A stretch of DNA of 10,131 bases from Streptosporangiaceae bacterium. GTDB taxonomy: Bacteria > Actinomycetota > Actinomycetes > Streptosporangiales > Streptosporangiaceae. Shown one piece after another: positions 1-5,163 of the stretch. Numbering within the stretch: position 1 is the stretch's first letter; each line of letters starts with the position of its first letter. The notes beneath the pieces were generated by a model. It worked only from the letters and a program-made list of their open reading frames with translations. It was not told the origin of the DNA and did not search any database. The position numbers and the translations under genes are program-made. The stretch lies in contig JASHTQ010000231.1 of the NCBI GenBank assembly GCA_030040475.1, positions 1 to 10,131 on the forward strand, given 5' to 3'.

Positions 1-136
1 CGAGCAACGCGGCCAGCCGCTCCCGCACCGTGAGCCTGCCCGCATCGTGCTGACGCCGGACCTTTGCCGGGCCGCCCATCCGCTCGGCCATGTCCCGCCG
101 GCGGAGCACCTCATCAAGTTCCGGTTGCCACGTCAT
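1..136 (-). CDS. Acyl-CoA carboxylase carboxyltransferase (beta) subunit, N-terminal fragment
   Basis: This is the first 45 codons of a gene that runs off the left edge. The ATG is at 136-134 and translation begins MTWQPELDEVLRRRD, continuing with MAERMGGPAKVRRQHDAGRL and TVRERLAALL. The pattern of a charged helix, then MGG, then a K/R-rich RQH-x-x-GRLTVRER segment is the typical start of biotin-dependent carboxyltransferase subunits (propionyl-, methylcrotonyl- or acetyl-CoA carboxylase beta chains). These enzymes move the carboxyl group from carboxybiotin to an acyl-CoA in the cytoplasm. Only the N-terminus is visible, so the acyl-CoA substrate cannot be told. No Shine-Dalgarno precedes the ATG; a TAGCTT hexamer ends 8 bases upstream, which suits a leaderless transcript. 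The family call is firm on the start motif; the full length is not visible. Confidence 0.85.
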   Translation of the reverse strand, partial: MTWQPELDEVLRRRDMAERMGGPAKVRRQHDAGRLTVRERLAALL

Positions 137-446
137 ACCCACACAAGCTAACCAACGCCACCAGCGGGCGCGATGCCCGCCGGAAACCGGCACCAGCGCC
201 TTGCCCCGGCGGGTCGGGCCGACGACCACGGGGGCTCCTGCTACGGTACGTCACCGACGTGGTGAAAGTACGCAGGGTCTTATCGTCACGGAAGACTGAA
301 ACAAGCACTGTGGTCACTTCTGACGTGACTGCAAATAGCGTGGATGTCCCTACCATGCGCATAGAGCTACATGGCTGCGACTTCCACGCCTTACCGGATG
401 GAACTGGAGTGGCTAAAGTGAGCTATGGGGCTGTTGAGGTGGGGTC
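137..446. other. Intergenic region with an AT-richer segment and several short inverted repeats
   Basis: About 310 bases separate the carboxylase start from the next candidate ORF. Bases 241-420 are about 53% GC by count (96 of 180), well below the flanks. Short inverted repeats seen are GCGGGC/GCCCGC (164-169 and 175-180, loop 5), TCACC/GGTGA (251-255 and 261-265) and GTCAC/GTGAC (313-317 and 325-329). The 8-base palindrome ATGCGCAT lies at 355-362, directly after a TACCAT hexamer (351-356, overlapping it by two bases) that could be a plus-strand -10 box. Reading frames here are AT-rich at third positions and match no family I know. The region most likely holds divergent promoters and operators or the remains of a small gene; I cannot decide which. 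Confidence 0.45.
145..150 (-). promoter_or_regulatory. Candidate -10 box (TAGCTT) of the carboxylase gene
   Basis: The minus strand reads TAGCTT followed by 8 bases and then the ATG at 136. TANNNT is the usual actinobacterial -10 pattern, and this spacing would put the transcription start at or next to the start codon. There is no recognisable -35 consensus. This is an inference from pattern and spacing. Confidence 0.4.
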
Positions 447-668
447 GTGCCGCAGCTGGTCGAGCGTGCTGCGGAAGACCCGCTCGAGCAGGCAGCGGTG
501 GCCCAGGTCGAGTATGCGGCGTCCCGCGCCCGCCTCGCCGGAAGCGGCCGGCAGGCAGTGACGGCCGCCACGGACGGCAGGCAGGGACGGCGGGCAGGGA
601 CGGCAGGCAGGGACGGCAGGCAGGGACGGCAGGGCAGTGGGGATCGTGAGGCGGGAGGCGGGGGCTAG
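447..668 (+). CDS. Putative small protein (73 aa), doubtful
   Basis: A GTG at 447 is preceded by GAGGTGGGG (436-444), a good Shine-Dalgarno candidate at about 7 bases. The first 38 or so codons have strongly GC-rich third positions and give a plausible amphipathic helix (PQLVERAAEDPLEQAA, then VAQVEYAASRARLAG). From about residue 42 the frame runs into a 13-base tandem DNA repeat and becomes a low-complexity G/R/Q string, ending at a TAG (666-668) that overlaps the end of the convergent minus-strand gene. I do not recognise the protein. It may be a real small gene whose 3' end was rewritten by repeat expansion, a fragment of a longer gene, or a chance ORF. A 16-codon ORF (371-421) lies just upstream in another frame. 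Confidence 0.25.
   Translation: MPQLVERAAEDPLEQAAVAQVEYAASRARLAGSGRQAVTAATDGRQGRRAGTAGRDGRQGRQGSGDREAGGGG
574..638. repeat. 13-base tandem repeat, unit ACGGCAGGCAGGG
   Basis: Four full head-to-tail units occupy 574-586, 587-599, 600-612 and 613-625. The second unit differs by one base (A to G). A fifth, partial unit follows from 626. A further related stretch (CGGCAGGCAG) occurs just before, around 549-558. The period of 13 is not a multiple of three, so it does not encode a periodic peptide. The repeat lies just downstream of the 3' end of the minus-strand gene at 665-1354. Confidence 0.85.
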
Positions 669-1354
669 CGGGGCTCGGGGAGGACTAGGGCCTCGGCCGC
701 CTGGGTGGCGCGCTGCAGGGTTTCGCGGACCGCCTGCGTCGCCTCGGCCAGGTCGGTGATCTCGACGGTCGCTTGCTGGTCCGCCGCGGTCCGGGCAACC
801 AGGTCGAGGTACTTGTCGTTGTTGGCCGCCATCTGGTGGGCGGTCTCCCAGTCCCTGCGCGCGGCCTCGGCGGCCGCCACCTGCGCGGCCAGCAGCTCGA
901 GCGCGAGAACCCGGGCCGTCGTGGCGTCCCTGGCTATCGATATCGCGCGATTCTGGGACAGCAGAACGGGGGCGGTCATCGGCCCGGGCGCGGCCCCGGC
1001 ATTGCTCGCCACCAGATCGAGAAGCAACTCGGTGATCTCGCGCAGCGCGACCGCGATCTCCCATTCGTGCTGCCTGAGGATAGGCTCCTGCACGGTGCCG
1101 CGCAGGTCGCCCGCGTAGACCCGGGACGTTACGATGGCCCTGATGGCGCGCTGGGCGCGCAGCAGCAGCTTCCGGCACCCAAGTTCCAGCGCGAGCGGCG
1201 AGACGACCTCGTCGCGCCGGCGGACCTGGCGAAGCGGCCCGGCGCGGCCCGCGATCTGCTGCTTGGTGGTGCGGATGAGACGATCGCGCTTGGCCTCCCG
1301 CAGGCCGGGGTTCGCGACAGGCTCGGCGCTCTCCGCCCCGGTAGTGCCCACCAT
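665..1354 (-). CDS. Helical protein of unknown function (229 aa), last gene of the exporter/phosphatase cluster
   Basis: I do not recognise a family. The protein is soluble by appearance: no signal peptide and no hydrophobic segment long enough to cross a membrane. It is almost wholly alpha-helical. A basic N-terminal part (REAKRDRLIRTTKQQI, then RQVRRRDEV) is followed by helical stretches rich in Ala, Leu, Glu and Arg, for example REITELLLDLVASN and ARVLALELLAAQVAAAEAAR. Heptad-like spacing suggests coiled-coil or helical-bundle packing. The ATG at 1354 is 18 bases after the permease stop (1373), on the same strand, so the two are probably co-transcribed. A TAAAAT hexamer (1366-1361) ends 6 bases before the ATG and could also give a separate leaderless transcript. 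Third positions are GC-rich throughout, supporting a real gene. Its position where an exporter ATPase often sits is suggestive, but it has no Walker A or B motif. Confidence 0.75.
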   Translation of the reverse strand: MVGTTGAESAEPVANPGLREAKRDRLIRTTKQQIAGRAGPLRQVRRRDEVVSPLALELGCRKLLLRAQRAIRAIVTSRVYAGDLRGTVQEPILRQHEWEIAVALREITELLLDLVASNAGAAPGPMTAPVLLSQNRAISIARDATTARVLALELLAAQVAAAEAARRDWETAHQMAANNDKYLDLVARTAADQQATVEITDLAEATQAVRETLQRATQAAEALVLPEPR

Positions 1355-1360
1355 GGGAGC

Positions 1361-1366
1361 ATTTTA
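1361..1366 (-). promoter_or_regulatory. Candidate -10 box (TAAAAT) before the 229-aa gene
   Basis: On the minus strand TAAAAT is followed by GCTCCC and the ATG at 1354. The hexamer fits TANNNT, and no Shine-Dalgarno lies between the upstream stop codon and the ATG. It would allow a leaderless transcript independent of the permease. This rests on pattern only. Confidence 0.35.
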
Positions 1367-1372
1367 GAGGCG

Positions 1373-2413
1373 TCAGCCGCGGCCGTAGCGGGTCTCGGCC
1401 TGCCAGAAGTAGACGACCCCGATGACCAGGGTGACCACGGCCCAGCCGATTCCGGCCAGCCACAGGTCGCCGGTCGTCACCGCCCCAGGGTGGCAGTAGG
1501 CCTGCAGGGCCGGGATCTTCTCCGCGGTGAACTGGGCGCACTTGGCGTCGTTGTAGGGCTGCGCGCCCGGCGCGTTGGCGCGCTGGGAGGCCATGATCGC
1601 GTACCTGGTCAGCGTGATGTACACCGCCGCCGGGTTGAGCGACAGCACGTCCTTGGCCCATGTCGGCAGCGAGGCGGGAAGCGAGGCGATGCTGTACATG
1701 ACCCCGCAGAAATACCGCCAGATCCGGGTCAGGAACGGGATCAGCTGGCTGAAGTCCTGCGCTCCGGCGCCAAGCCGGGCCATGATCAGCGCGGCGCCCA
1801 TGTTGAACGTCGCCTGCAGCGCCAGGGCGGGCACCAGGTACAGCCAGTAGAGGGTGGGCGGCTCGCGGTCGCCGAGCACGATGGCGAACATCACCAGCAT
1901 CGACAGCAGCAGTTGCTCGAACTCCACCATCACGTACGCCAGCGGCAGGCAGGCCCGGGGGAAGTGCAGCGCGCGGATCAGCGCGATGTTCGCCCGCATC
2001 ACGGTGGAGCCGACCACGATCGACCGCTCGGTGAAGGCGAAGATGAACACGCCGGTGACCAGGTACGCGATGTAGTGCTCGATGCCGCGGTTCTGCTGGA
2101 ACAAGATCCCGAAGATCAGGTAGTAGACGGCCGAGTTGAGCAGCGGCGTCAGCACCTGCCAGAGCTGGCCGAGCCTGGCCTCGGTGTACATGGACACGTT
2201 GCGCGCAGTGGCGTAGGCCATGATGAAGTACCGTCGCTGCCAGACCAGGCGCAGGTAGGCCGCCAGGCCGGGGCGCTGGGAGCTGGGGCGCAGGCCGTAC
2301 CTCGCGGCCAGGGCCGCCAGGTCCTCGGTCCCGGGCGACGGCTCGGGCTCGGGCTCGGGCACCGCGTCGTCGAGCAGGCCGCCAGGAGCGGTCAGCCGCC
2401 CTCGGTCTCTCAT
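1373..2413 (-). CDS. ABC-2 type exporter permease (teichoic acid/polysaccharide export type)
   Basis: With the ATG at 2413 the protein is 346 aa. A Pro/Glu-rich cytoplasmic N-terminus (about 1-50, with a PEPEPEPSPG run) leads into the amphipathic region LVWQRRYFIMAYATAR, then about six hydrophobic segments near residues 85-106, 114-128, 155-181, 188-212, 231-247 and 318-336. The stretch LGQLWQVLTPLLNSAVYYLI is characteristic of ABC-2 permeases of the TagG/Wzm kind, which pass lipid-linked polymers through the membrane with a separate ATPase. The loop before the last segment holds two cysteines (292 and 307), possibly a disulfide outside the cell. The open frame extends upstream to a GTG at 2524, only 4 bases after the phosphatase stop, but those extra 37 residues look non-coding, and TAAAAT lies 8 bases before ATG 2413. 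No ATPase gene is in the window. The family is clear; the cargo is unknown. Confidence 0.88.
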   Translation of the reverse strand: MRDRGRLTAPGGLLDDAVPEPEPEPSPGTEDLAALAARYGLRPSSQRPGLAAYLRLVWQRRYFIMAYATARNVSMYTEARLGQLWQVLTPLLNSAVYYLIFGILFQQNRGIEHYIAYLVTGVFIFAFTERSIVVGSTVMRANIALIRALHFPRACLPLAYVMVEFEQLLLSMLVMFAIVLGDREPPTLYWLYLVPALALQATFNMGAALIMARLGAGAQDFSQLIPFLTRIWRYFCGVMYSIASLPASLPTWAKDVLSLNPAAVYITLTRYAIMASQRANAPGAQPYNDAKCAQFTAEKIPALQAYCHPGAVTTGDLWLAGIGWAVVTLVIGVVYFWQAETRYGRG

Positions 2414-2421
2414 GGCTGAGG

Positions 2422-2427
2422 ATTTTA
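2422..2427 (-). promoter_or_regulatory. Candidate -10 box (TAAAAT) before the permease start
   Basis: The minus strand reads CATAAAATCC, with TAAAAT ending 8 bases before the ATG at 2413. It lies in an AT-richer gap of about 115 bases after the phosphatase stop, and there is no Shine-Dalgarno. The same hexamer occurs at a similar place before the next gene. It supports ATG 2413 over the upstream GTG at 2524. Inference from pattern and spacing. Confidence 0.45.
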
Positions 2428-2528
2428 TGAGGTCCGCCGCGCCCATCGCGGGTACCGGGCGGCCTGGGAAAATCGTTCGCCGGGAATTGGCGGATACCAG
2501 CAGGGAAGTTAACCGGGCATTCACCGGG

Positions 2529-3179
2529 TCAGGGCGCGTCCAGGTGTCCGGTGTCGTTGAAGGACCGCAGCACCGCCGGGCCGTCGGCGTACCAGTCGAT
2601 CTCGCAGAGCGCGGCCACGTCCAGGTGCATCCGGTACAGCGCGGCAGGCGGGGCGAGCAGCGCCGCGGCGACCAGCGTCTTGATCGGCGTGACGTGGCTG
2701 ACGATGAGCACCCGCTGGCGCGGGCGGTCGGCCAGCACCCGGCGCAGGGCGCCGGTCACCCTGGTGCTCACGTCGGCGAAGCTCTCCCCGCCGGGCGGCG
2801 GGACCGCCGGATCGGCCAGCCAGGCCGCGAGCTCGGCCGGCCAGCGCCGCCGGACCTCGGCGAACGTCAGGCCGTCCCAGTCGCCGAAATCGGTCTCGAG
2901 GAAGCCCTCGTCGGTCACGACGGGGACGGCGGCGGCGGCTGCGACCTCCGCGGCCGTCGCCGCCGCGCGCCGCAGCGGGGAGGTCACGATCACGTCGAGG
3001 CCGGCCGACGCCAGCCGCTTGGCGGCCGCGGCGGCCTGCCGGGCGCCGGCCTGCGTGAGCGGCACGTCTGACCGGCCCGCGTACCGCTTCTGCACCGACA
3101 TGGCGGTCTGCCCGTGCCTGAGCAGCAGGGTAGCGGTGGGCTCGCCCTCGGCGGGCATCCAGGCGGACCTGGGGCGCAC
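2529..3179 (-). CDS. Histidine phosphatase family protein (stand-alone acid-phosphatase domain)
   Basis: The 216-aa product has the phosphoglycerate-mutase-like fold signatures. LLLRHGQTAMSV carries the phospho-acceptor His22 (counted from GTG 3179), TSPLRRA the phosphate-binding arginine, GGESF comes later, and VSHVTPIKTL carries His162. The sequence FLETDFGDWDGLTFAEV and the VTPIK motif match the C-terminal phosphatase half of the actinobacterial RNase H/acid phosphatase fusion (Rv2228c in M. tuberculosis), a family linked to dephosphorylating small metabolites such as alpha-ribazole phosphate. No RNase H domain is fused here. The start is either GTG 3179, one base after the zinc-ribbon stop, or ATG 3158; the one-base gap indicates translational coupling. 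The substrate cannot be read from the sequence. Confidence 0.9.
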   Translation of the reverse strand: MRPRSAWMPAEGEPTATLLLRHGQTAMSVQKRYAGRSDVPLTQAGARQAAAAAKRLASAGLDVIVTSPLRRAAATAAEVAAAAAVPVVTDEGFLETDFGDWDGLTFAEVRRRWPAELAAWLADPAVPPPGGESFADVSTRVTGALRRVLADRPRQRVLIVSHVTPIKTLVAAALLAPPAALYRMHLDVAALCEIDWYADGPAVLRSFNDTGHLDAP

Positions 3180-3180
3180 C

Positions 3181-3921
3181 CTACAGACCGGATTCGGCGG
3201 TGCGGACGAGGATCCGCCGGCACTCCTCGCACCTGACCACCTCGTCCGGTGCCGACGCCCTGATCTCGTTCAGGTCGACGGTGTTCAGCGTCAGGTGGCA
3301 TCCCTCGCACCGGCCCGCCCGCAGCATCGCGGCCCCCACGCCGCGCGAGCCGCGGATCTGCTCGTACAGCTTGAGCAGGTCGGCGGGCACCTCGGCGGCG
3401 ATGCCGGCGCGCTGGTCGGAGGCACGGCCCGCCTGCTCGTCGATCTCCTTGACGGCCGAGTCCCGCCGGGCGGCCACGGTGGCCATCTCGTCGGCCAGGC
3501 TGTCGCGTTCGGCGGCCAGCTCGTCGCGCCTGCTGGCGAGCGCCTCGCGGCGCTCCATCAGGTCGAGCACGATCTCCTCGAGATCGTCCTGCCTTCTGTG
3601 CAGCGATTCGATCTCCGACTGGAGGGTCGCGAGCTCGCGCGCCGCGGAGACCTGCCCGGCGTCAAGCCGCGCCCTGTCCCTGTCGATCCTGGTCCGGACC
3701 TGGTCCACGTCGCGCTCGGCCCGGCCCTGCTCCTTGGCCAGGTCGCCGAGGTCGGTCTCGGCCACGACGATGGCATCCTTCAGCTCGGCGGCCCTGGCGT
3801 CCATGCGGGCCAGCTCGGCCACCTCGGGCAGGGAGCTCCTGCGGTGGTCCAGGCGGGCGAGCTCGGCGTCCAGGCGGGCCAGGTCGAGCAGCAGGAGCTG
3901 AGATTGCGGTGATGCCTTCAC
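3181..3921 (-). CDS. C4-type zinc-ribbon coiled-coil protein (zf-RING_7, COG1579)
   Basis: The 246-aa protein begins KASPQSQLLLLDLARLDAEL, the usual N-terminus of this family. A long antiparallel coiled coil (about residues 8-175) rich in Glu, Arg, Ala and Leu follows. It ends in a zinc ribbon with Cys205, Cys208, Cys231 and Cys234 in two CxxC pairs (CEGC and CEEC). The family is thought to bind nucleic acid or act as an adaptor, but its role is poorly known. The frame is open back to a TTG at 3930; GTG 3921 is preferred because the family starts there and a TAACGT hexamer lies 8 bases upstream. It is the first gene of the minus-strand cluster. In mycobacteria its homologue (Rv2229c) lies between Nif3 (Rv2230c) and the RNase H/phosphatase gene; Nif3 is absent from this position here. 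Confidence 0.9.
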   Translation of the reverse strand: MKASPQSQLLLLDLARLDAELARLDHRRSSLPEVAELARMDARAAELKDAIVVAETDLGDLAKEQGRAERDVDQVRTRIDRDRARLDAGQVSAARELATLQSEIESLHRRQDDLEEIVLDLMERREALASRRDELAAERDSLADEMATVAARRDSAVKEIDEQAGRASDQRAGIAAEVPADLLKLYEQIRGSRGVGAAMLRAGRCEGCHLTLNTVDLNEIRASAPDEVVRCEECRRILVRTAESGL

Positions 3922-3929
3922 GGGTTCCA

Positions 3930-3935
3930 ACGTTA
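3930..3935 (-). promoter_or_regulatory. Candidate -10 box (TAACGT) of the zinc-ribbon gene cluster
   Basis: On the minus strand TAACGT is followed by TGGAACCC and the GTG at 3921. The 8-base spacing and TANNNT form suit a leaderless transcript; GGAA is too weak and too close to decide a leadered start. This would be the main promoter of the four-gene cluster ending at 665. Confidence 0.4.
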
Positions 3936-3957
3936 GTCGCCCCGGCGGGTTAATGGG

Positions 3958-4004
3958 TTATCCCCGGGGCAAGCCGGGGGTTCCCGCGGTTGCCCCCCGG
4001 ATAA
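3958..4004. promoter_or_regulatory. Imperfect 15-base inverted repeat between divergent genes; possible operator
   Basis: TTATCCCCGGGGCAA (3958-3972) and TTGCCCCCCGGATAA (3990-4004) are inverted copies. They match at 13 of 15 positions, with two adjacent C-C mismatches and a 17-base spacer. The left arm contains the perfect palindrome CCCCGGGG. The element lies just upstream of the candidate -10 of the zinc-ribbon gene and about 26 bases upstream of the PPOX ATG, so a protein bound here could affect both. Alternatively it is a hairpin in a longer leader of either gene. No known operator consensus is recognised. Confidence 0.45.
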
Positions 4005-4030
4005 GCAGGGCGCGTGGTAGACCTTGCGCC

Positions 4031-4531
4031 ATGGAAATCCCCCGGGTCAGCCGGCCCTACATGCCGGGATACGGAATCGCCGGGCCGGAAGAGGGAAGCG
4101 GGCTGCTGCACTGGTCCTGGGCGGCAGAGCGGCTCACCGCCGCGCGCAACTACTGGGTCGCGACGGTCTGGCCGGACGGGCGGCCGCACGTCATGCCGGT
4201 CTGGGGCATGTGGGACGACAGCACGCTGTGGTTCACGAGCAGCGCGGGCTCGCGCAAGGTCCGCAACCTGATCGGCGATCCGCGCTGCTGCGTCACGACC
4301 GAGGACGCCTCCGATCCGGTGATCATCGAGGGGACCGCCCGCATCTCCACCCAGCCGCAGGTCCTGCAGCGGGTCGTCGACCTGATGAACGCCAAGTACC
4401 GCACGGACTACGGGGTGGACTTCCTTGCCCCGGCGAAGAACGCGACGATCGGGGTCCGGCCGCGCCGGGTGTTCAGCCTGCGGGCAGGAGACTTCACCGG
4501 CTCCCCCACCCGCTGGGACTTCGACGACTGA
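4031..4531 (+). CDS. Pyridoxamine 5'-phosphate oxidase (PPOX)-family split-barrel protein
   Basis: The 166-aa product has the signature of small actinobacterial PPOX/FDOR proteins. ARNYWVATVWPDGRPHVMPV (residues 38-57) is the first beta-hairpin with the RPHVMPVWG cofactor region. SSAGSRKVRNLIGDPR (70-85) is the phosphate-binding segment, VIIEGTARI (97-105) a core strand, and RPRRVFSLRAGDF a C-terminal strand. The family binds FMN or the deazaflavin F420 and catalyses redox reactions, in the cytoplasm; which cofactor is used cannot be decided here. I chose ATG 4031 because the protein body begins there. The longer frame from 3953 would run through the inverted repeat. No Shine-Dalgarno is visible; a TAGACC hexamer (4018-4023) 7 bases upstream is a near match to a leaderless -10 box. 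The gene is divergent from the zinc-ribbon gene and convergent with the broken DJ-1 gene. Confidence 0.88.
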   Translation: MEIPRVSRPYMPGYGIAGPEEGSGLLHWSWAAERLTAARNYWVATVWPDGRPHVMPVWGMWDDSTLWFTSSAGSRKVRNLIGDPRCCVTTEDASDPVIIEGTARISTQPQVLQRVVDLMNAKYRTDYGVDFLAPAKNATIGVRPRRVFSLRAGDFTGSPTRWDFDD

Positions 4532-4557
4532 GCCTGGACCCGCGGACCGGCTGTCAC

Positions 4558-4579
4558 CGCCGCCACCCGGCAGGCGGCG
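4558..4579. terminator. Weak GC-rich hairpin between convergent genes
   Basis: CGCCGCC (4558-4564) pairs with GGCGGCG (4573-4579) around an 8-base loop, in the 90 bases between the PPOX stop and the end of the DJ-1 remnant. There is no T-run after it, so if it terminates transcription it is not a classical intrinsic terminator. Confidence 0.3.
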
Positions 4580-4621
4580 CGGACCCGATCGCGGCACCAC
4601 CTCTCGTTCGGCATAAATCTT

Positions 4622-5108
4622 TTACGAGGAAGAACCCAGCAGCTCGCAGAAGTGGCGGGCGAACAGGTGCGCGTCGCCTGGCCAGCGCGCGGACACGTAG
4701 TTGCGGTCCCGCACGGTGAAGGCCGGGGTGTCGTCGGCGGCGGTGCCGCGCGCGGACAGCGTGACCGGGCCGCGCTTGAACTGGCGGCCGGGGTCGTCGA
4801 GGGCGGCCCTGACCTCGTCCTCGACGTAGGCCGGGTAGGTGCGGTAGTACCGGCCGAGCCGCCAGCCCGTGGCCAGGTAGGCCGAGCGTTCCATGTACTT
4901 CGGCAGCCAGGTGGTCAGGCGGTCGGCCAGGACGCCCCGAGCCGGCCGAACAGCACCCCGGTCAGCAGCCGGGATCCGCGGCCGGGACCGTGCCCGCCCG
5001 CTCGGTGGCGAAGACGACCTCGTGCCCGGCGTCGCGCAGGATGCGCCAGGGCACGGCGACCTCGGTGACGTCGAAATCCCGGTCGGGCAGTGGCACAAGC
5101 ACGCGCAC
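4622..5108 (-). pseudogene. Broken DJ-1/PfpI-family (type 1 glutamine amidotransferase-like) gene
   Basis: Two frames each carry part of one protein. From GTG 5108 the 5' part reads VRVLVPLPDRDFDVTEVAVP, WRILRDAGHEVVFATERAGT, VPAADPGC and then a TGA at 4964-4962. Adding one C in GATCCCGGCTGCTG would continue it as LLTGVLFGRLGA. The 3' part (from about 4933 to TAG-free end at 4624-4622) is in another frame: TTWLPKYMERSAYLATGWRL, GRYYRTYPAYVEDEVRAALD and SARGTAADDTPAFTVRDRNY, followed by VSARWPGDAHLFARHF. These match the two ends of a family of about 230 residues. The middle, which normally carries the nucleophilic-cysteine elbow (AICHG-like), is missing, so 70-90 residues appear deleted as well as one base. 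The product should be inactive. A continuous ORF across 4622-5344 exists but its N-terminal half is out-of-frame nonsense. Confidence 0.85.
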
Positions 5109-5128
5109 CTGGCCATCATCTCATTGGC

Positions 5129-5134
5129 TACCGT
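5129..5134 (+). promoter_or_regulatory. Candidate -10 box (TACCGT) of the DUF885 gene
   Basis: TACCGT fits TANNNT and would start transcription near 5141, giving a short leader of about 20 bases that contains the GGAGG ribosome site at 5155-5159. No good -35 box is seen. It overlaps the region just upstream of the broken DJ-1 gene's start. Confidence 0.35.
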
Positions 5135-5154
5135 GGTGCGGATCCGACGAAACT

Positions 5155-5159
5155 GGAGG
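5155..5159 (+). promoter_or_regulatory. Ribosome binding site (GGAGG) fixing the DUF885 start
   Basis: GGAGG lies 4 bases before the ATG at 5164. It is one of the few strong Shine-Dalgarno sequences in the window, and it decides the start over the longer open frame that extends back to 4990. Confidence 0.75.
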
Positions 5160-5163
5160 CGGC

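Noticed and set aside
164..180. GCGGGC/GCCCGC hairpin as a CRISPR or attachment-site element
   Set aside because: It is a single short palindrome with no repeats, spacers or integrase nearby; such pairs arise often by chance in GC-rich DNA.
114..362. 82-residue minus-strand ORF beginning in the ATGCGCAT palindrome
   Set aside because: Third codon positions are not GC-rich, it overlaps the carboxylase start in another frame, and it matches nothing known.
423..1661. 412-residue open frame on the minus strand
   Set aside because: It overlaps two better-supported genes (229-aa protein and permease), its sequence is Arg/Gly/Pro-rich in the way of out-of-frame GC-rich DNA, and no family motif appears.
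773..2419. 548-residue open frame on the plus strand
   Set aside because: It is antisense to the permease and the 229-aa gene, both of which have coherent proteins; its composition (H, Q, G, R, V rich) is typical of an antisense shadow.
2414..2524. 37-residue N-terminal extension of the permease from GTG 2524
   Set aside because: The codons are AT-richer than the rest and include a TAAAAT promoter-like hexamer; permeases of this kind do not need such an extension. The 4-base gap from the phosphatase stop leaves it possible.
3953..4030. Longer N-terminus for the PPOX gene
   Set aside because: The extra residues come from the inverted repeat, have no family similarity, and the conserved body begins at ATG 4031.
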